Part shown: in pieces, positions 35,608 through 44,422 of the stretch
Layout: each line of letters begins with the position of its first letter
Numbering within the stretch: the first letter of the stretch is position 1
Assembly: GCA_000384615.1 (NCBI GenBank)
Contig: ARQU01000001.1
Location: forward strand, 151,685-215,684
Direction: 5' to 3'
Source: an alpha proteobacterium SCGC AAA536-G10
GTDB taxonomy: Bacteria > Pseudomonadota > Alphaproteobacteria > Puniceispirillales > Marisalimonadaceae
Length of the DNA stretch: 64,000 bases
Position numbers and translations under genes: made by a program
Notes under the pieces: model-generated
Seen by the model: only the letters and a program-made list of their open reading frames with translations
Told to the model about the DNA's origin: nothing
Database searches by the model: none

Positions 35608-36648
35608 TTAGTAATTGATTAGAGGAAAATTTATTGAAAATGTAGTTTTATCATTGATTATGCTTGAGACATTCATAGTTGCTCTATGTTTAATCAAAAT
35701 GTGTTTTACAATAGCCAAACCTAGTCCAGTTCCACCAAGTTCTCTAGACCTTGCTTTATCTACTCGAAAAAATCTTTCCGTTAATCTATCTAAATATTTT
35801 TCAGGAATACCTTCACCTTTATTAATTACGCTTATCATAACTTCTTCTTGGTTATGTTGTTCTATTCTTACAACTACATCAGTACTTTCAAAACTATATT
35901 TAATTGCATTTTCAAGTAAATTTACAAAAACCTGGTTTATTTCGTCAATATCACCAATAACAAAGCAAGGATCATTAACATTCTGTCTTAAATCTTCAAA
36001 AATCAAATTATGATTTTTACTCAGTCCCCTTTCTTTAATTGACGAAATCACATATTGAATAGGATTAATAATAGAAATACTTGTATTTGGAGTAATATGT
36101 TCTTCTGTTTCTACTTTTGACAATGACAAGATATCATCAATTAATCTGTTCATTCTTTTAGCTTCTTCATCCATGATATTAAGAAACTTTTTCTGAATTT
36201 TTTTGTCCTTTACATCTCCATTTAACAAAGTTTCAATAAAACCTACTAAACTAGTGAGCGGAGATCTTAATTCATGACTTACATTAGCCACAAAATCTCT
36301 CCTAACCTTTTCCAAATTTCTCTGAAGTGTCATGTCTAAAAGAAGAATTGAGAAAAGGTCTTCATCAATTTTTTTTACTTTGAGTACAAGAGACCTTCTT
36401 AATATGTCCTCTGTTTGGAAACTAAATTCATTACTGAAAATACCATCATTATTATTTTTATTTAGATCTTTTAATTCATCAAGAGGTATAAAATTACATA
36501 TATTTTTACCTTTTAAGTTATCTCCAAGATATTGTTTTGCAAGGTTATTATATAATAAAATGGAACCAAAACTATCACACATAACTAAGCCATCTTCTAA
36601 AAGTTGGCTTAAATTGATGATGTTATTTGGGATGGATTTTTGGATCAT
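35608..36648 (-). CDS. phoR: PhoR-like histidine kinase without membrane segments
   Basis: This 346-residue sensor kinase has a PAS-like N-terminal domain (about residues 12-105), a HisKA domain with H125 in FVANVSHELRSPLTS, an N box NLLENAIKYS (about 235-244) and G box GGTGLGLAIVKHIL (about 305-318). The order and sequence match PhoR, and it lies directly upstream of the pst genes. There is no hydrophobic membrane helix, and an in-frame stop lies 9 codons upstream of the ATG (36673-36675), so none is missing. The kinase is therefore probably cytosolic and depends on PhoU or PstB for its signal. Confidence 0.9.
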   Translation of the reverse strand: MIQKSIPNNIINLSQLLEDGLVMCDSFGSILLYNNLAKQYLGDNLKGKNICNFIPLDELKDLNKNNNDGIFSNEFSFQTEDILRRSLVLKVKKIDEDLFSILLLDMTLQRNLEKVRRDFVANVSHELRSPLTSLVGFIETLLNGDVKDKKIQKKFLNIMDEEAKRMNRLIDDILSLSKVETEEHITPNTSISIINPIQYVISSIKERGLSKNHNLIFEDLRQNVNDPCFVIGDIDEINQVFVNLLENAIKYSFESTDVVVRIEQHNQEEVMISVINKGEGIPEKYLDRLTERFFRVDKARSRELGGTGLGLAIVKHILIKHRATMNVSSIINDKTTFSINFPLINY

Positions 36649-36679
36649 GAGTTTATAAAATTTCGAAAATAATTATTTA

Positions 36680-36695
36680 TGTAATAAATATACAA
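36680..36695 (+). promoter_or_regulatory. Degenerate Pho-box-like site before the GAPDH-arsJ pair
   Basis: TGTAATAAATATACAA on the plus strand matches the proximal pstS site at 14 of 16 positions, with the second repeat degraded (ACAA for GTAA). It lies in the 104-base spacer between phoR and the GAPDH gene, oriented towards GAPDH. It could put arsenate defence under PhoB control. The similarity could be chance in such AT-rich DNA. Confidence 0.35.
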
Positions 36696-36752
36696 TAATT
36701 TTGCTGTTATTTTAAGATATATATGTCAGATAATTTATGAAAAGGTTAAAAT

Positions 36753-37751
36753 ATGACCAAAATAGCTATAAATGGTATAGGAAGAATAGGTAAGTTAGTT
36801 TTAAAATTACTTATCTCAAATGATTATAAAGTAATATATTTAAATGAACTTAATGGAAACCCTTCTTCTTTATTACACAGTCTAGAGTTTGATAGTATTC
36901 ATGGTAAATGGGACGCTAGCTTTAAACTAGATAATGAAAAAATTTCAATTAACAAAAAAAATATTCAATCAACGTTCAAAAAAAATATTGAAAACTTAGA
37001 TCTAAACAACATTGATATCTTAATCGATTGCACTGGGGCACATAATAACTCGTCAGATTTAAAAAAATATTTTGACAAAGGTGTAAAGAAAGTTGTTGTC
37101 TCTGCTCCTGTAAACGAGGAAAACATTGCAAATATAGCTTATGGTGTAAATCAAAACATATATAACCCAAATGAACATAATATAATTACAGCAGCAAGTT
37201 GTACTACGAACTGCATAGCCCCTATCATTAAAGTAATACACGAAAATATAGGCATAGTTCACGGCTCTATAACAACTATTCATAATTTAACAAATAGCCA
37301 AACATTAGTTGATATTCCTCAAAATAATCTTAGGAGGGCCAGGTCTGCAGTAAATAACTTAATTCCAACAACTACTGGATCTGCCAAGGCTATTTCACTT
37401 ATTTACCCTGAACTCAAAAGTAAGTTAAATGGCCACGCAGTCAGAGTACCTTTATTAAACGCATCCTTAACTGACTGCGTCTTTGAAATGAAACGTCCTG
37501 TTAATGAAGACGAGGTCAATTCTATGCTTAAAAACTCAAGTGAAAATGAACTTAAAGGTATTCTTGGATATGAAGATCGTCCATTAGTATCAACTGACTT
37601 TGTTAATGACCCAAGGAGTTCAATAATAGACGCCCTTTCAACAATGGTAATAAACAAAACTCAATTAAAATTATATGCTTGGTATGATAATGAATGGGGT
37701 TATGCCAATAGATTGGTCGATATTGTTGGTATGGTTAGTAAAACTATTTAA
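36753..37751 (+). CDS. ArsJ-associated glyceraldehyde-3-phosphate dehydrogenase
   Basis: This 332-residue GAPDH has the NAD-binding GINGIGRIGKLVLK region (about residues 4-18), catalytic Cys in AASCTTNC (about 148-155), the active-site His in TTIHNLT and the C-terminal WYDNEWGYANRLVD. It is followed 3 bases later by arsJ. In that pairing GAPDH forms 1-arseno-3-phosphoglycerate from glyceraldehyde-3-phosphate and arsenate, which ArsJ then exports; this is established for other bacteria. No pgk or other glycolytic gene is nearby, so a dedicated detoxification role is more likely than glycolysis. The neighbouring phosphate-uptake genes fit arsenate entry through Pst. Confidence 0.9.
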   Translation: MTKIAINGIGRIGKLVLKLLISNDYKVIYLNELNGNPSSLLHSLEFDSIHGKWDASFKLDNEKISINKKNIQSTFKKNIENLDLNNIDILIDCTGAHNNSSDLKKYFDKGVKKVVVSAPVNEENIANIAYGVNQNIYNPNEHNIITAASCTTNCIAPIIKVIHENIGIVHGSITTIHNLTNSQTLVDIPQNNLRRARSAVNNLIPTTTGSAKAISLIYPELKSKLNGHAVRVPLLNASLTDCVFEMKRPVNEDEVNSMLKNSSENELKGILGYEDRPLVSTDFVNDPRSSIIDALSTMVINKTQLKLYAWYDNEWGYANRLVDIVGMVSKTI

Positions 37752-37754
37752 AAA

Positions 37755-38990
37755 ATGATTAAAGCACTAAACAATAATGAAATTTCTTTTGTTCTAGTAA
37801 CATTATCTTACTGGTTCTTTATGCTTACTGACGGGGCATTAAGAATGTTAGTTCTCCTTCATTTTCATACACTTGGCTTTAGCCCACTCCAATTAGCTTA
37901 TTTATTCTTATTATACGAATTCTTTGGCATGGTAACAAACCTAACAGCAGGATGGATTGCAAGAAAAATTGGTTTAAATATTACACTATTTAGTGGGATG
38001 ATTTTACAAATAGTTTCATTATTACTTTTAACTCAAGTTGATAAAAGTTGGAGTATAACCTCATCAGTTATTTTTGTTATGGCTACACAAGGTTTGTCTG
38101 GCATAGCAAAAGATCTAACTAAAATGAGCTCCAAAAGTTCTGTAAAATTATTGGCCCCAGATAAAAATAACAAATTATTTCAATGGGTTACACTAATGAC
38201 TGGATCTAAAAATGCAGTTAAAGGATTTGGCTTTTTACTTGGGTCACTTTTGCTTGCGTTTTTAGGCTTTCAATTGTCTTTGATATTAATGGCCGGATTA
38301 CTTTCAATAATTTTGATACTCGTTTTTGTTTATTTAAATAATGATTTTTCAAAAATTAAAAAAGACGTAAAATTTTCCGAAGTATTTTCAAAAAACAACA
38401 ATATTAATTACCTTAGCTTTGGAAGAGTTTTTTTATTTGGAGCCAGAGATACGTGGTTAGTTGTTGGACTTCCTGTGTTTTTATATTCTATGATGTCTGA
38501 TGGATCAATTGACGCTAATAAAAAAGCTTTCTTTGTCATTGGAACATTCATGGCTCTATGGACTATTTTTTATGGCTTTGTACAAGTCATAACTCCAAAA
38601 ATTTTGTCTCAAAATGAATCAATCGGTAAGCAAACAAAGTATTGGGCTAGTTTGCTTATAGGCATCCCTATTTTATTGTTATTATTAAGTTTATATTTTG
38701 AAGAGTATAAGCTTTATATAACTATATCTATTCTTTTCATTTTTGGATTTGTGTTCGCTGTAAACTCATCATTACATTCTTTTTTAATATTAAAATATAC
38801 AGATAAAAACAGAGTGACCCTTGATGTAGGCTTTTATTATATGTCCAATGCTTTTGGAAGGCTTATAGGCACTTTATTATCAGGATTGTCTATACAGTTT
38901 GGGGGATTCTTAACCTGTATTTTTATTACAGCATTAATGCTTGCCTTAAACAGACTGTCGATGGAAAAGCTGGATTTAAAAAATATATAA
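37755..38990 (+). CDS. arsJ: Organoarsenical efflux MFS transporter ArsJ
   Basis: This 411-residue membrane protein has about 11-12 helices. The signature segment QGLSGIAKDLTKMSSKSSVK (about residues 115-134), followed by KLLAPDKN, and the N-terminal YWFFMLTDGALRMLVLLHFH are those of ArsJ. It exports 1-arseno-3-phosphoglycerate made by the GAPDH encoded 3 bases upstream, giving arsenate resistance. No arsC, arsB or arsR is seen in the window, so this is a stand-alone arsenate route. It ends 8 bases before the stop of a convergent Gfo/Idh gene. Confidence 0.9.
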   Translation: MIKALNNNEISFVLVTLSYWFFMLTDGALRMLVLLHFHTLGFSPLQLAYLFLLYEFFGMVTNLTAGWIARKIGLNITLFSGMILQIVSLLLLTQVDKSWSITSSVIFVMATQGLSGIAKDLTKMSSKSSVKLLAPDKNNKLFQWVTLMTGSKNAVKGFGFLLGSLLLAFLGFQLSLILMAGLLSIILILVFVYLNNDFSKIKKDVKFSEVFSKNNNINYLSFGRVFLFGARDTWLVVGLPVFLYSMMSDGSIDANKKAFFVIGTFMALWTIFYGFVQVITPKILSQNESIGKQTKYWASLLIGIPILLLLLSLYFEEYKLYITISILFIFGFVFAVNSSLHSFLILKYTDKNRVTLDVGFYYMSNAFGRLIGTLLSGLSIQFGGFLTCIFITALMLALNRLSMEKLDLKNI

Positions 38991-38998
38991 TTTAAATG

Positions 38999-40024
38999 TT
39001 AATTGAAAGTTTCTACATCAATAGATTTTTTAGATAAACTTGATTGGTAAATAGCTTCTAAAACAGCGATATTTTGAAATTTTTCAATATCTTTAAATAT
39101 ATATTCATCTTCTTTATTAATTGCATCTACAAAATTGTTAATATTAGCAGAAACTGTGTCCGTCCAATCAAAATTTTCCTCTTTAACCGATCCGTCATTC
39201 ATTACAATCTTCATAAATGAAGGTCCTGGAGTGTCTGGATGTGAACTGTCAACTAATTCTACCCACCCATTCTCTCCCCATATAGTTATCCTTTGATAAT
39301 GAGGTGTTTTTAGAATTGCTGTGATTTGAGTACTAAGTCCAGATTTATGATTAAGACTTGCTGAAACAACATCGCCTGTTTTGTAATCAAGCGCTCTTTG
39401 TGCAGTTGAAGCAAACACACTTTCCACAGGACCAAACAACCATATCATTAGATCAGTTAAATGCACACCCATCCCAGTCATACCGGCAGCAGGTGCATAT
39501 TGTGGATCTGTGCGCCAATTATCTAATGGAAGATTTGCCAATTTATTATGACTAAAATGCCCTTCAGCATACATAATGTTACCCAAAGAATTGTTATTTA
39601 TTATTTCTTTAAGTTTTTGCCATCCTTTTTCAAAACGTCTTTCATGGCCAACCCCGAGTATGACTTTATTCTCATTACACATATCAATCATTTTTTTTAC
39701 TTCTGATGATATTAAAGACAGAGGCTTTTCACAGAAAACATGAACACCCAAGTTTGCTACTTTTATAGTTTGGTCCATATGAAATGAATTAGGGGTACAA
39801 AGTATGATTGCATCTATTGTCTCTTCTTGAAATGCGTCGTCAAACTCAGTAAAAATTTTTAAATTCTTGTCATCTGAAAGTTTAACTGCATTTTCATCAG
39901 GATAAGGATCAATTAAGTTAACAATCTTCACCTTAGACGATGAAGATAATCTATTAATCATTAACTTTCCCCACCAACCTAAACCTGCAATTGAGACTTT
40001 AGTTTCCAAGATATTTCTCTTCAT
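38999..40024 (-). CDS. Gfo/Idh/MocA-family dehydrogenase
   Basis: This 341-residue NAD(P)-dependent sugar or inositol-type dehydrogenase has a Rossmann motif GLGWWGKLMINRL (about residues 14-26) and the conserved lysine in CEKPLSL (about 93-99). The C-terminal alpha/beta domain has AAGMTGMGVHLTDLMIWLFG, with the family His. It overlaps the preceding GST gene by one base (TAATG), so the two are translationally coupled. The substrate is unknown; a sugar acid or cyclitol is usual. An ArsJ link is unlikely, since the two are on opposite strands. Confidence 0.9.
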   Translation of the reverse strand: MKRNILETKVSIAGLGWWGKLMINRLSSSSKVKIVNLIDPYPDENAVKLSDDKNLKIFTEFDDAFQEETIDAIILCTPNSFHMDQTIKVANLGVHVFCEKPLSLISSEVKKMIDMCNENKVILGVGHERRFEKGWQKLKEIINNNSLGNIMYAEGHFSHNKLANLPLDNWRTDPQYAPAAGMTGMGVHLTDLMIWLFGPVESVFASTAQRALDYKTGDVVSASLNHKSGLSTQITAILKTPHYQRITIWGENGWVELVDSSHPDTPGPSFMKIVMNDGSVKEENFDWTDTVSANINNFVDAINKEDEYIFKDIEKFQNIAVLEAIYQSSLSKKSIDVETFN

Positions 40025-40662
40025 TAAGGAGATGGTATCACTTGATCATTTTGAGGAACAAGCCAACCTTTTTGCACAGCAGGCCTATCAATCATTTCCT
40101 TATACCACCTAGTAACGTTAGGAAATTCATTTAAATCAATCTCTTGCCAGTCAAATCTAGCTGTCCAAGGCCATATAGAAATGTCAGCAATACTATATTC
40201 CTTACCAGATATATATGGATTTTTACTTAGACGCTTATCCATTACACCATATAGTCTTCTGGCTTCTTTTGAATATCTTTCTTCAGCATATGCTGACTTT
40301 CCCTTGTTGTATTTAACAAAGTGATGAACCTGTCCAAACATAGGTCCTACCCCGCCCATTTGCCACATAAGCCATTCTATTGTCCTGTAATATTCATCAG
40401 TATTGGATTTGTTTATTAGCGTTCCACTTTTCTCAGCCAGGTACATTAAAATAGCGCCTGATTCAAAAAGTGAGTAATTATTATTATCTCTATCAATAAT
40501 TGCAGGAATACGGTTGTTTGGTGATATTTCTAAAAAATGAGGTTGGAATTGTTCATCTTTTCCAATGTTTATAGGAAAAACATTATAATCAATTCCAGTT
40601 TCTTCTAACATTATAGACACTTTCCTACCGTTAGGTGTCTGCCAACTATATAGGTCTATCAT
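40024..40662 (-). CDS. Glutathione S-transferase, YfcG-like (Nu class)
   Basis: This 212-residue GST has a thioredoxin-fold N terminus beginning MIDLYSWQTPNGRKVSIMLE, with the TPNGRKV glutathione loop and SPNNRIPAIID (about residues 48-58), followed by a helical domain. This is the pattern of YfcG and related disulfide-bond reductases that use bound glutathione rather than a catalytic Cys or Tyr. It lies between a quinone oxidoreductase (15 bases upstream) and the Gfo/Idh gene. A role in redox protection is likely. Confidence 0.9.
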   Translation of the reverse strand: MIDLYSWQTPNGRKVSIMLEETGIDYNVFPINIGKDEQFQPHFLEISPNNRIPAIIDRDNNNYSLFESGAILMYLAEKSGTLINKSNTDEYYRTIEWLMWQMGGVGPMFGQVHHFVKYNKGKSAYAEERYSKEARRLYGVMDKRLSKNPYISGKEYSIADISIWPWTARFDWQEIDLNEFPNVTRWYKEMIDRPAVQKGWLVPQNDQVIPSP

Positions 40663-40677
40663 TATTTAATCCTTATT

Positions 40678-41661
40678 TTAGAGTGTAATTACTATGCCAC
40701 CTTTTGTTTTTCTACCTTCAAGTAAGTTATGAGCTTCAACTATTTTTTCTAGCGGCATTTTATCATGAATAGCTACTTTTAATCGTCCATCTGCAATTCT
40801 ACTGTAGAGTTGATAAGAGGCATCATTATATTCCTCTCTATTTGCAATATAAGTGAATAAAGTGGGCCTTGTTACAAAAAGAGAGCCCTTAGCAGATAGT
40901 AAAGCTAGATTAAAATCAACTATTGGTCCGGACGCCTGACCAAATAGTGCCCATAATCCCCTAGGTTTAAGGCAATCCATTGAACCTGGAAAAACTGACT
41001 TAGCAACACTATCATAAACTACATCACATTTCTGGTTGTCTGTAATAGACATTACTTCAGCTACAAAATCTTTATCATTATAATCAATAACATGATGATA
41101 ACCGGCTTTTTTAGCTGCTTCTGCTTTTTCTGGGCCACCAACGGTTCCGATCATAGTTGCACCTATTTCACGTCCCCATTGCCCCATTAATTGGCCAACA
41201 CCTCCCGCAGCAGCATGAACCAATGCTGTCATGCCACTTTCTAACTTAAATGTTAAATGAAGCAAATAGTGAGTGGTTAAACCTTTGAGTGTGCTTGCAA
41301 CGACATCATGATCATTAACATCCACTTTAAGTTCAACTGCATGAGCTGCATTTATCAGAGCGTACTCTGCATAAGCTCCAACAGGAGTAACATATGATAC
41401 TTTATCACCCTCTTTTAAGAAGTTGACATCTTGTCCAAGTGAATGAATGTGACCTACACCTTCAGAACCAGGTATTTTAACCTTTTCCTGATTTGGCCAG
41501 GGATATAAACCACTTCTAAAATATGTATCTAAATAATTTAGTCCGATAGCAATGTTTTTTACAACAATTTGACCTGGACCTGGAGATGGAATGTCTGCCT
41601 CTACAGGACGCATATTTTCCGCAACACCAAAATCTGTAAGCTCAATAACTCTTTGTTTCAT
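40678..41661 (-). CDS. Quinone oxidoreductase (QorA-type MDR)
   Basis: This 327-residue MDR protein starts at the ATG at 41659-41661, which follows GGAGAGGG; an upstream start adding 20 hydrophobic residues lacks such a site. It has GSEGVGHIHSLG near residues 65-76 and the NADPH loop AAAGGVGQLMGQWGR (about 150-164), and no zinc ligands. It reduces quinones by one or two electrons using NADPH. It heads the quinone reductase/GST/Gfo-Idh set and is divergent from superoxide dismutase, so this corner of the window looks like oxidative-stress defence. Confidence 0.9.
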   Translation of the reverse strand: MKQRVIELTDFGVAENMRPVEADIPSPGPGQIVVKNIAIGLNYLDTYFRSGLYPWPNQEKVKIPGSEGVGHIHSLGQDVNFLKEGDKVSYVTPVGAYAEYALINAAHAVELKVDVNDHDVVASTLKGLTTHYLLHLTFKLESGMTALVHAAAGGVGQLMGQWGREIGATMIGTVGGPEKAEAAKKAGYHHVIDYNDKDFVAEVMSITDNQKCDVVYDSVAKSVFPGSMDCLKPRGLWALFGQASGPIVDFNLALLSAKGSLFVTRPTLFTYIANREEYNDASYQLYSRIADGRLKVAIHDKMPLEKIVEAHNLLEGRKTKGGIVITL

Positions 41662-41794
41662 AAAACCCTCTCCTAAATTATTTACAAAGAAAGCATTACA
41701 TTTTATAAATATTAAAATCAATATTTTATAATTAATTAACTTGTAAAATTTATAATTATAATTATTTCTACTATAAACTATTCAGGAGAATTAA

Positions 41795-42394
41795 ATGAGT
41801 TTAGTACTGTCAGACCTCCCTTACGCCATAGATGCTTTATCTGAACATGGCATGAGTAAAGAAACAATGGAATATCATCACGATATTCATCATAAAGCCT
41901 ATGTTGATAATGGAAACAACCTATTAAAAGGTACCGAGTGGGAAAATAAAAGCTTAGAAGAGATTATTGTTGGGACTTATGATTCTAATAATGTTGCTCA
42001 AAGCGGTATTTTTAATAATGTATCTCAACACTGGAACCATGAACAGTTTTGGCAAATGATGGGTCCTGCAAAGGTTAGCATGCCGTCTGAATTAGAAAAC
42101 GCTATAACAAGCTCTTTTGGAAGCATTGACAAATTTAAGGAAGATTTTTGTAACGCTGGTGCAACACAATTTGGTTCAGGTTGGTGTTGGTTAGTTAAAT
42201 GTAAAGATGGCAGCCTAAAGGTAACTAAGACAGAAAATGGTGTTAATCCTGTTTGCTTTGGACAAACAGCATTATTAGGATGTGACGTATGGGAGCATTC
42301 TTACTACATTGATTTTAGGAACAAAAGACCAGTATACTTAAAGAATTTTGTAGATAATTTAGTTAACTGGGAAAATGTTGCATCTAGACTTTAA
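41795..42394 (+). CDS. sodB: Iron/manganese superoxide dismutase
   Basis: This 199-residue cytosolic dismutase has the four metal ligands at H28 (EYHHDIHH), H79 (SQHWNHEQFW), D164 and H168 (DVWEHSYY). QFGSGWCWLV and the Gln in SGIFNN/GATQFGSG are of the iron-preferring kind, but the metal cannot be fixed by eye. A CAGGAGAA site precedes the ATG. It is monocistronic, ending in a clear hairpin terminator. It removes superoxide generated by the many flavin and molybdenum enzymes encoded here. Confidence 0.95.
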   Translation: MSLVLSDLPYAIDALSEHGMSKETMEYHHDIHHKAYVDNGNNLLKGTEWENKSLEEIIVGTYDSNNVAQSGIFNNVSQHWNHEQFWQMMGPAKVSMPSELENAITSSFGSIDKFKEDFCNAGATQFGSGWCWLVKCKDGSLKVTKTENGVNPVCFGQTALLGCDVWEHSYYIDFRNKRPVYLKNFVDNLVNWENVASRL

Positions 42395-42405
42395 AAAATT
42401 TTAAT

Positions 42406-42441
42406 TAGAAGGAATTTTATATAATTCCTTCTAGTTTTTTT
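42406..42441. terminator. Hairpin terminator between sodB and intradiol dioxygenase
   Basis: TAGAAGGAATT (42406-42416) and AATTCCTTCTA (42423-42433) pair perfectly around a six-base loop and are followed by a run of T. The minus-strand stop TAG of the dioxygenase falls in the second arm, so the hairpin probably ends both convergent transcripts. Confidence 0.9.
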
Positions 42442-43264
42442 CCATAATTATATCAAAATTTAAATTATAGCATTTTTGGTTATTATCCTCATCAAAACCT
42501 TCATCTAACTGCCTTATTAAACTCTTCTTCACTGCAAAAACAGTATCACTCTCTAAATATTTATCACCGTCTATGAATACGTGAGTTACAAGATCTTTGT
42601 AGCCATCAGCTTTAACCATAAAGTGAATATGTGCTGGTCTATATGGGTGTCTATCCAGATTATTTAGAAGATCTCCTACGGGACCATCAACAGGGATTGG
42701 ATAATATTGTGGTTTTACTGTTCTAAATAAATAAGATCCATCTTTAAGAGATGATAAAGTAGCTCTTAAATCTACTACGTCACCATCTTTTTGAACATCA
42801 TATAAACCGTCAGGACCTGATTGCCAAACTTCAATTGATGCCCCTGATATCGGATTTTTATCTGTATTCATAATATTACCTGAAACTATACAATTATCTC
42901 CTACTACACTTTTAGCTATATTTTCACCATTAGTAACTGTAGGCGACGGTGCATGAAATGGTCCTAAAACAGTCGTCTCAGTTTCATCCTTTGACTTGCG
43001 ATTATTTATAGCGTCTAGCAACATTGAAACACCCAAGACATCAGATAAAAGTATAAATTCCTGTCTTCTATCATCACATTTCTGACCTGTTTTAGTTAAA
43101 AACATAATAGCCTTCATCCATTCATCTTCAGTTGGTTCAACTTCTTTTACAACTTGATGTAAATGGGTAATTAAGGAGTTCATTATCTGCTTAAGTCTTT
43201 TATCTTCTATTTTAGAAAAGCTATCTAAAACAGCTTCGGTTGCGTTGCTTTCATTAAAATCCAT
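42431..43264 (-). CDS. Intradiol ring-cleavage dioxygenase (hydroxyquinol/catechol type)
   Basis: This 277-residue non-heme Fe(III) dioxygenase has an N-terminal helical dimerisation domain (about 10-95), LGPFHAPSP (100-108) and the iron ligands Y155 (PDGLY), Y187 or Y188 (KPQYYPIP), H212 and H214 (RPAHIHF). The RHPYRPAHIHF block and TVLGPFHAP favour the hydroxyquinol 1,2-dioxygenase branch. It would open a di- or trihydroxybenzene to a muconate or maleylacetate. Maleylacetate reductase is not in the window; a carboxymuconolactone-decarboxylase-like gene lies at 45.6 kb. Aromatic breakdown is therefore within the cell's reach. Confidence 0.92.
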   Translation of the reverse strand: MDFNESNATEAVLDSFSKIEDKRLKQIMNSLITHLHQVVKEVEPTEDEWMKAIMFLTKTGQKCDDRRQEFILLSDVLGVSMLLDAINNRKSKDETETTVLGPFHAPSPTVTNGENIAKSVVGDNCIVSGNIMNTDKNPISGASIEVWQSGPDGLYDVQKDGDVVDLRATLSSLKDGSYLFRTVKPQYYPIPVDGPVGDLLNNLDRHPYRPAHIHFMVKADGYKDLVTHVFIDGDKYLESDTVFAVKKSLIRQLDEGFDEDNNQKCYNLNFDIIMEKN

Positions 43265-43278
43265 TTTATTTCTCCCAA

Positions 43279-43839
43279 TTAAATAAAATTATCAATATAT
43301 TTAACGAATAAATCAGCTCCCTTTTGAATGTTTAACTCCCAATCATTCGCAGCATCTTTATTAGCATTATCAGAAATATATTTATAACAAAAGAAAGATA
43401 TATTGTTGAGCAAACAGAATTTTGCAATAGGATAACTTTCCATATCAACTATATCAGTTTCTAATTTCTGTTTGCCAATGACAAAATTATCTCCAGTCCC
43501 ACAGGAATAACCTTCATAATCCAAAGTTATGCTATTAATTTTATCATAGGGCGTTTCTCCCATTTCAAAACCTAGCGGCCTAACATCCATGTCTCTCTGT
43601 TTAAAGTTGTTAATTTGGATCAAGCCATTTAAATTTTCATTTAAAGACCCTGCGGTACCGTAATTAATAATAACTTTAGGTTTAAAAGTGTTATAAGCAT
43701 TCACAACTGAAAAAGACGCGTTAACTTTGCCAACACCTGAGTAGACAATATTCCAGTTAGGAAGTAATGATCTTGGTAATTCTCTTTCTAAAGCAACAAT
43801 AATAAGAGTATCTTTAGGAATCAACTTATCAGGTGTCAT
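43279..43839 (-). CDS. 5'-methylthioadenosine/S-adenosylhomocysteine nucleosidase-like
   Basis: This 186-residue member of the purine nucleoside phosphorylase superfamily (MTAN type) is shorter than the usual 230 residues. It has the N-terminal IVALERELPRSLL loop, a GKVNASFSVV helix, VIINYGTAGSLN (about 53-64), and VDMESYPIAKFCLL (about 130-143) with the purine-binding Glu. It releases adenine from methylthioadenosine or S-adenosylhomocysteine. It overlaps apt by 11 bases, which makes sense since Apt recycles that adenine. The shortening lies in the middle of the fold; activity is probable but not certain. Confidence 0.8.
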   Translation of the reverse strand: MTPDKLIPKDTLIIVALERELPRSLLPNWNIVYSGVGKVNASFSVVNAYNTFKPKVIINYGTAGSLNENLNGLIQINNFKQRDMDVRPLGFEMGETPYDKINSITLDYEGYSCGTGDNFVIGKQKLETDIVDMESYPIAKFCLLNNISFFCYKYISDNANKDAANDWELNIQKGADLFVKYIDNFI

Positions 43840-44344
43840 ATTTTAACAACGAATGTACAGTAGAGTTTAATTTATCTTTTCCAGACAAAGCGACTAATTC
43901 GATTACTACCAAAGAAGAAACAACTGTACCTTTCGAAAATGAAATTAAATCTTCAGCGCATCTTAAAGTTCCGCCAGTTGCAAGTAAATCATCTATTAAA
44001 ATAATATTTTTATTTTTTAAATCTAAATTTTTTTTAACTGAAAGCTTAGATACACCATACTCTAATTCATATTCTTTGCTAATAACTCCTCCTGGTAATT
44101 TGCCTTCCTTCCTAATCATAAAAGATCCGACACCCAAAGCGTCAGCAATTAAAGTAGAAAACAAAAAACCTCTGGCATCCAAACCACCAATTAAGTCAAC
44201 TTGGTAAGGTTTAATTAGCTTTAAAAAATCTGTTTTAACTTTATTTACTGCTTCATTTTTAGTTAATAAAAGACTGATATCTTTAAACAATATCCCCTTT
44301 ACAGGAAAATCAGGAATTTCTTCAATATAATCATATAAATTCAT
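43829..44344 (-). CDS. apt: Adenine phosphoribosyltransferase
   Basis: This 171-residue type I phosphoribosyltransferase has the PRPP loop in NIILIDDLLATGGTLRCA (about residues 115-132) and, at the N terminus, YIEEIPDFPVKGILFKDI (5-22), the classic Apt signature. It converts adenine and PRPP to AMP. The overlapping nucleosidase gene downstream suggests a two-gene purine salvage unit. It is divergent from an amidase over 78 bases with no notable structure. Confidence 0.94.
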   Translation of the reverse strand: MNLYDYIEEIPDFPVKGILFKDISLLLTKNEAVNKVKTDFLKLIKPYQVDLIGGLDARGFLFSTLIADALGVGSFMIRKEGKLPGGVISKEYELEYGVSKLSVKKNLDLKNKNIILIDDLLATGGTLRCAEDLISFSKGTVVSSLVVIELVALSGKDKLNSTVHSLLKYDT

Positions 44345-44422
44345 TTATAATTAATCCACTTTATAAATATTAGTTAAATGATAGTAATAATATATAGTAG
44401 TATATTTTTTAATGGATAAAAA

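Noticed and set aside
35615-36013. Open frame of 132 codons on the plus strand inside phoR
   Set aside because: It mirrors the kinase ATPase domain codons and has no recognisable motif or ribosome site.
41661-41675. GGAGAG as part of a glycine riboswitch
   Set aside because: It is the ribosome site of the quinone oxidoreductase; no paired aptamer structure is visible and the gene is unrelated to glycine.
43833-44207. Open frame of 124 codons on the plus strand opposite apt
   Set aside because: It is antisense to a conserved enzyme and shows a composition expected from a reversed frame.
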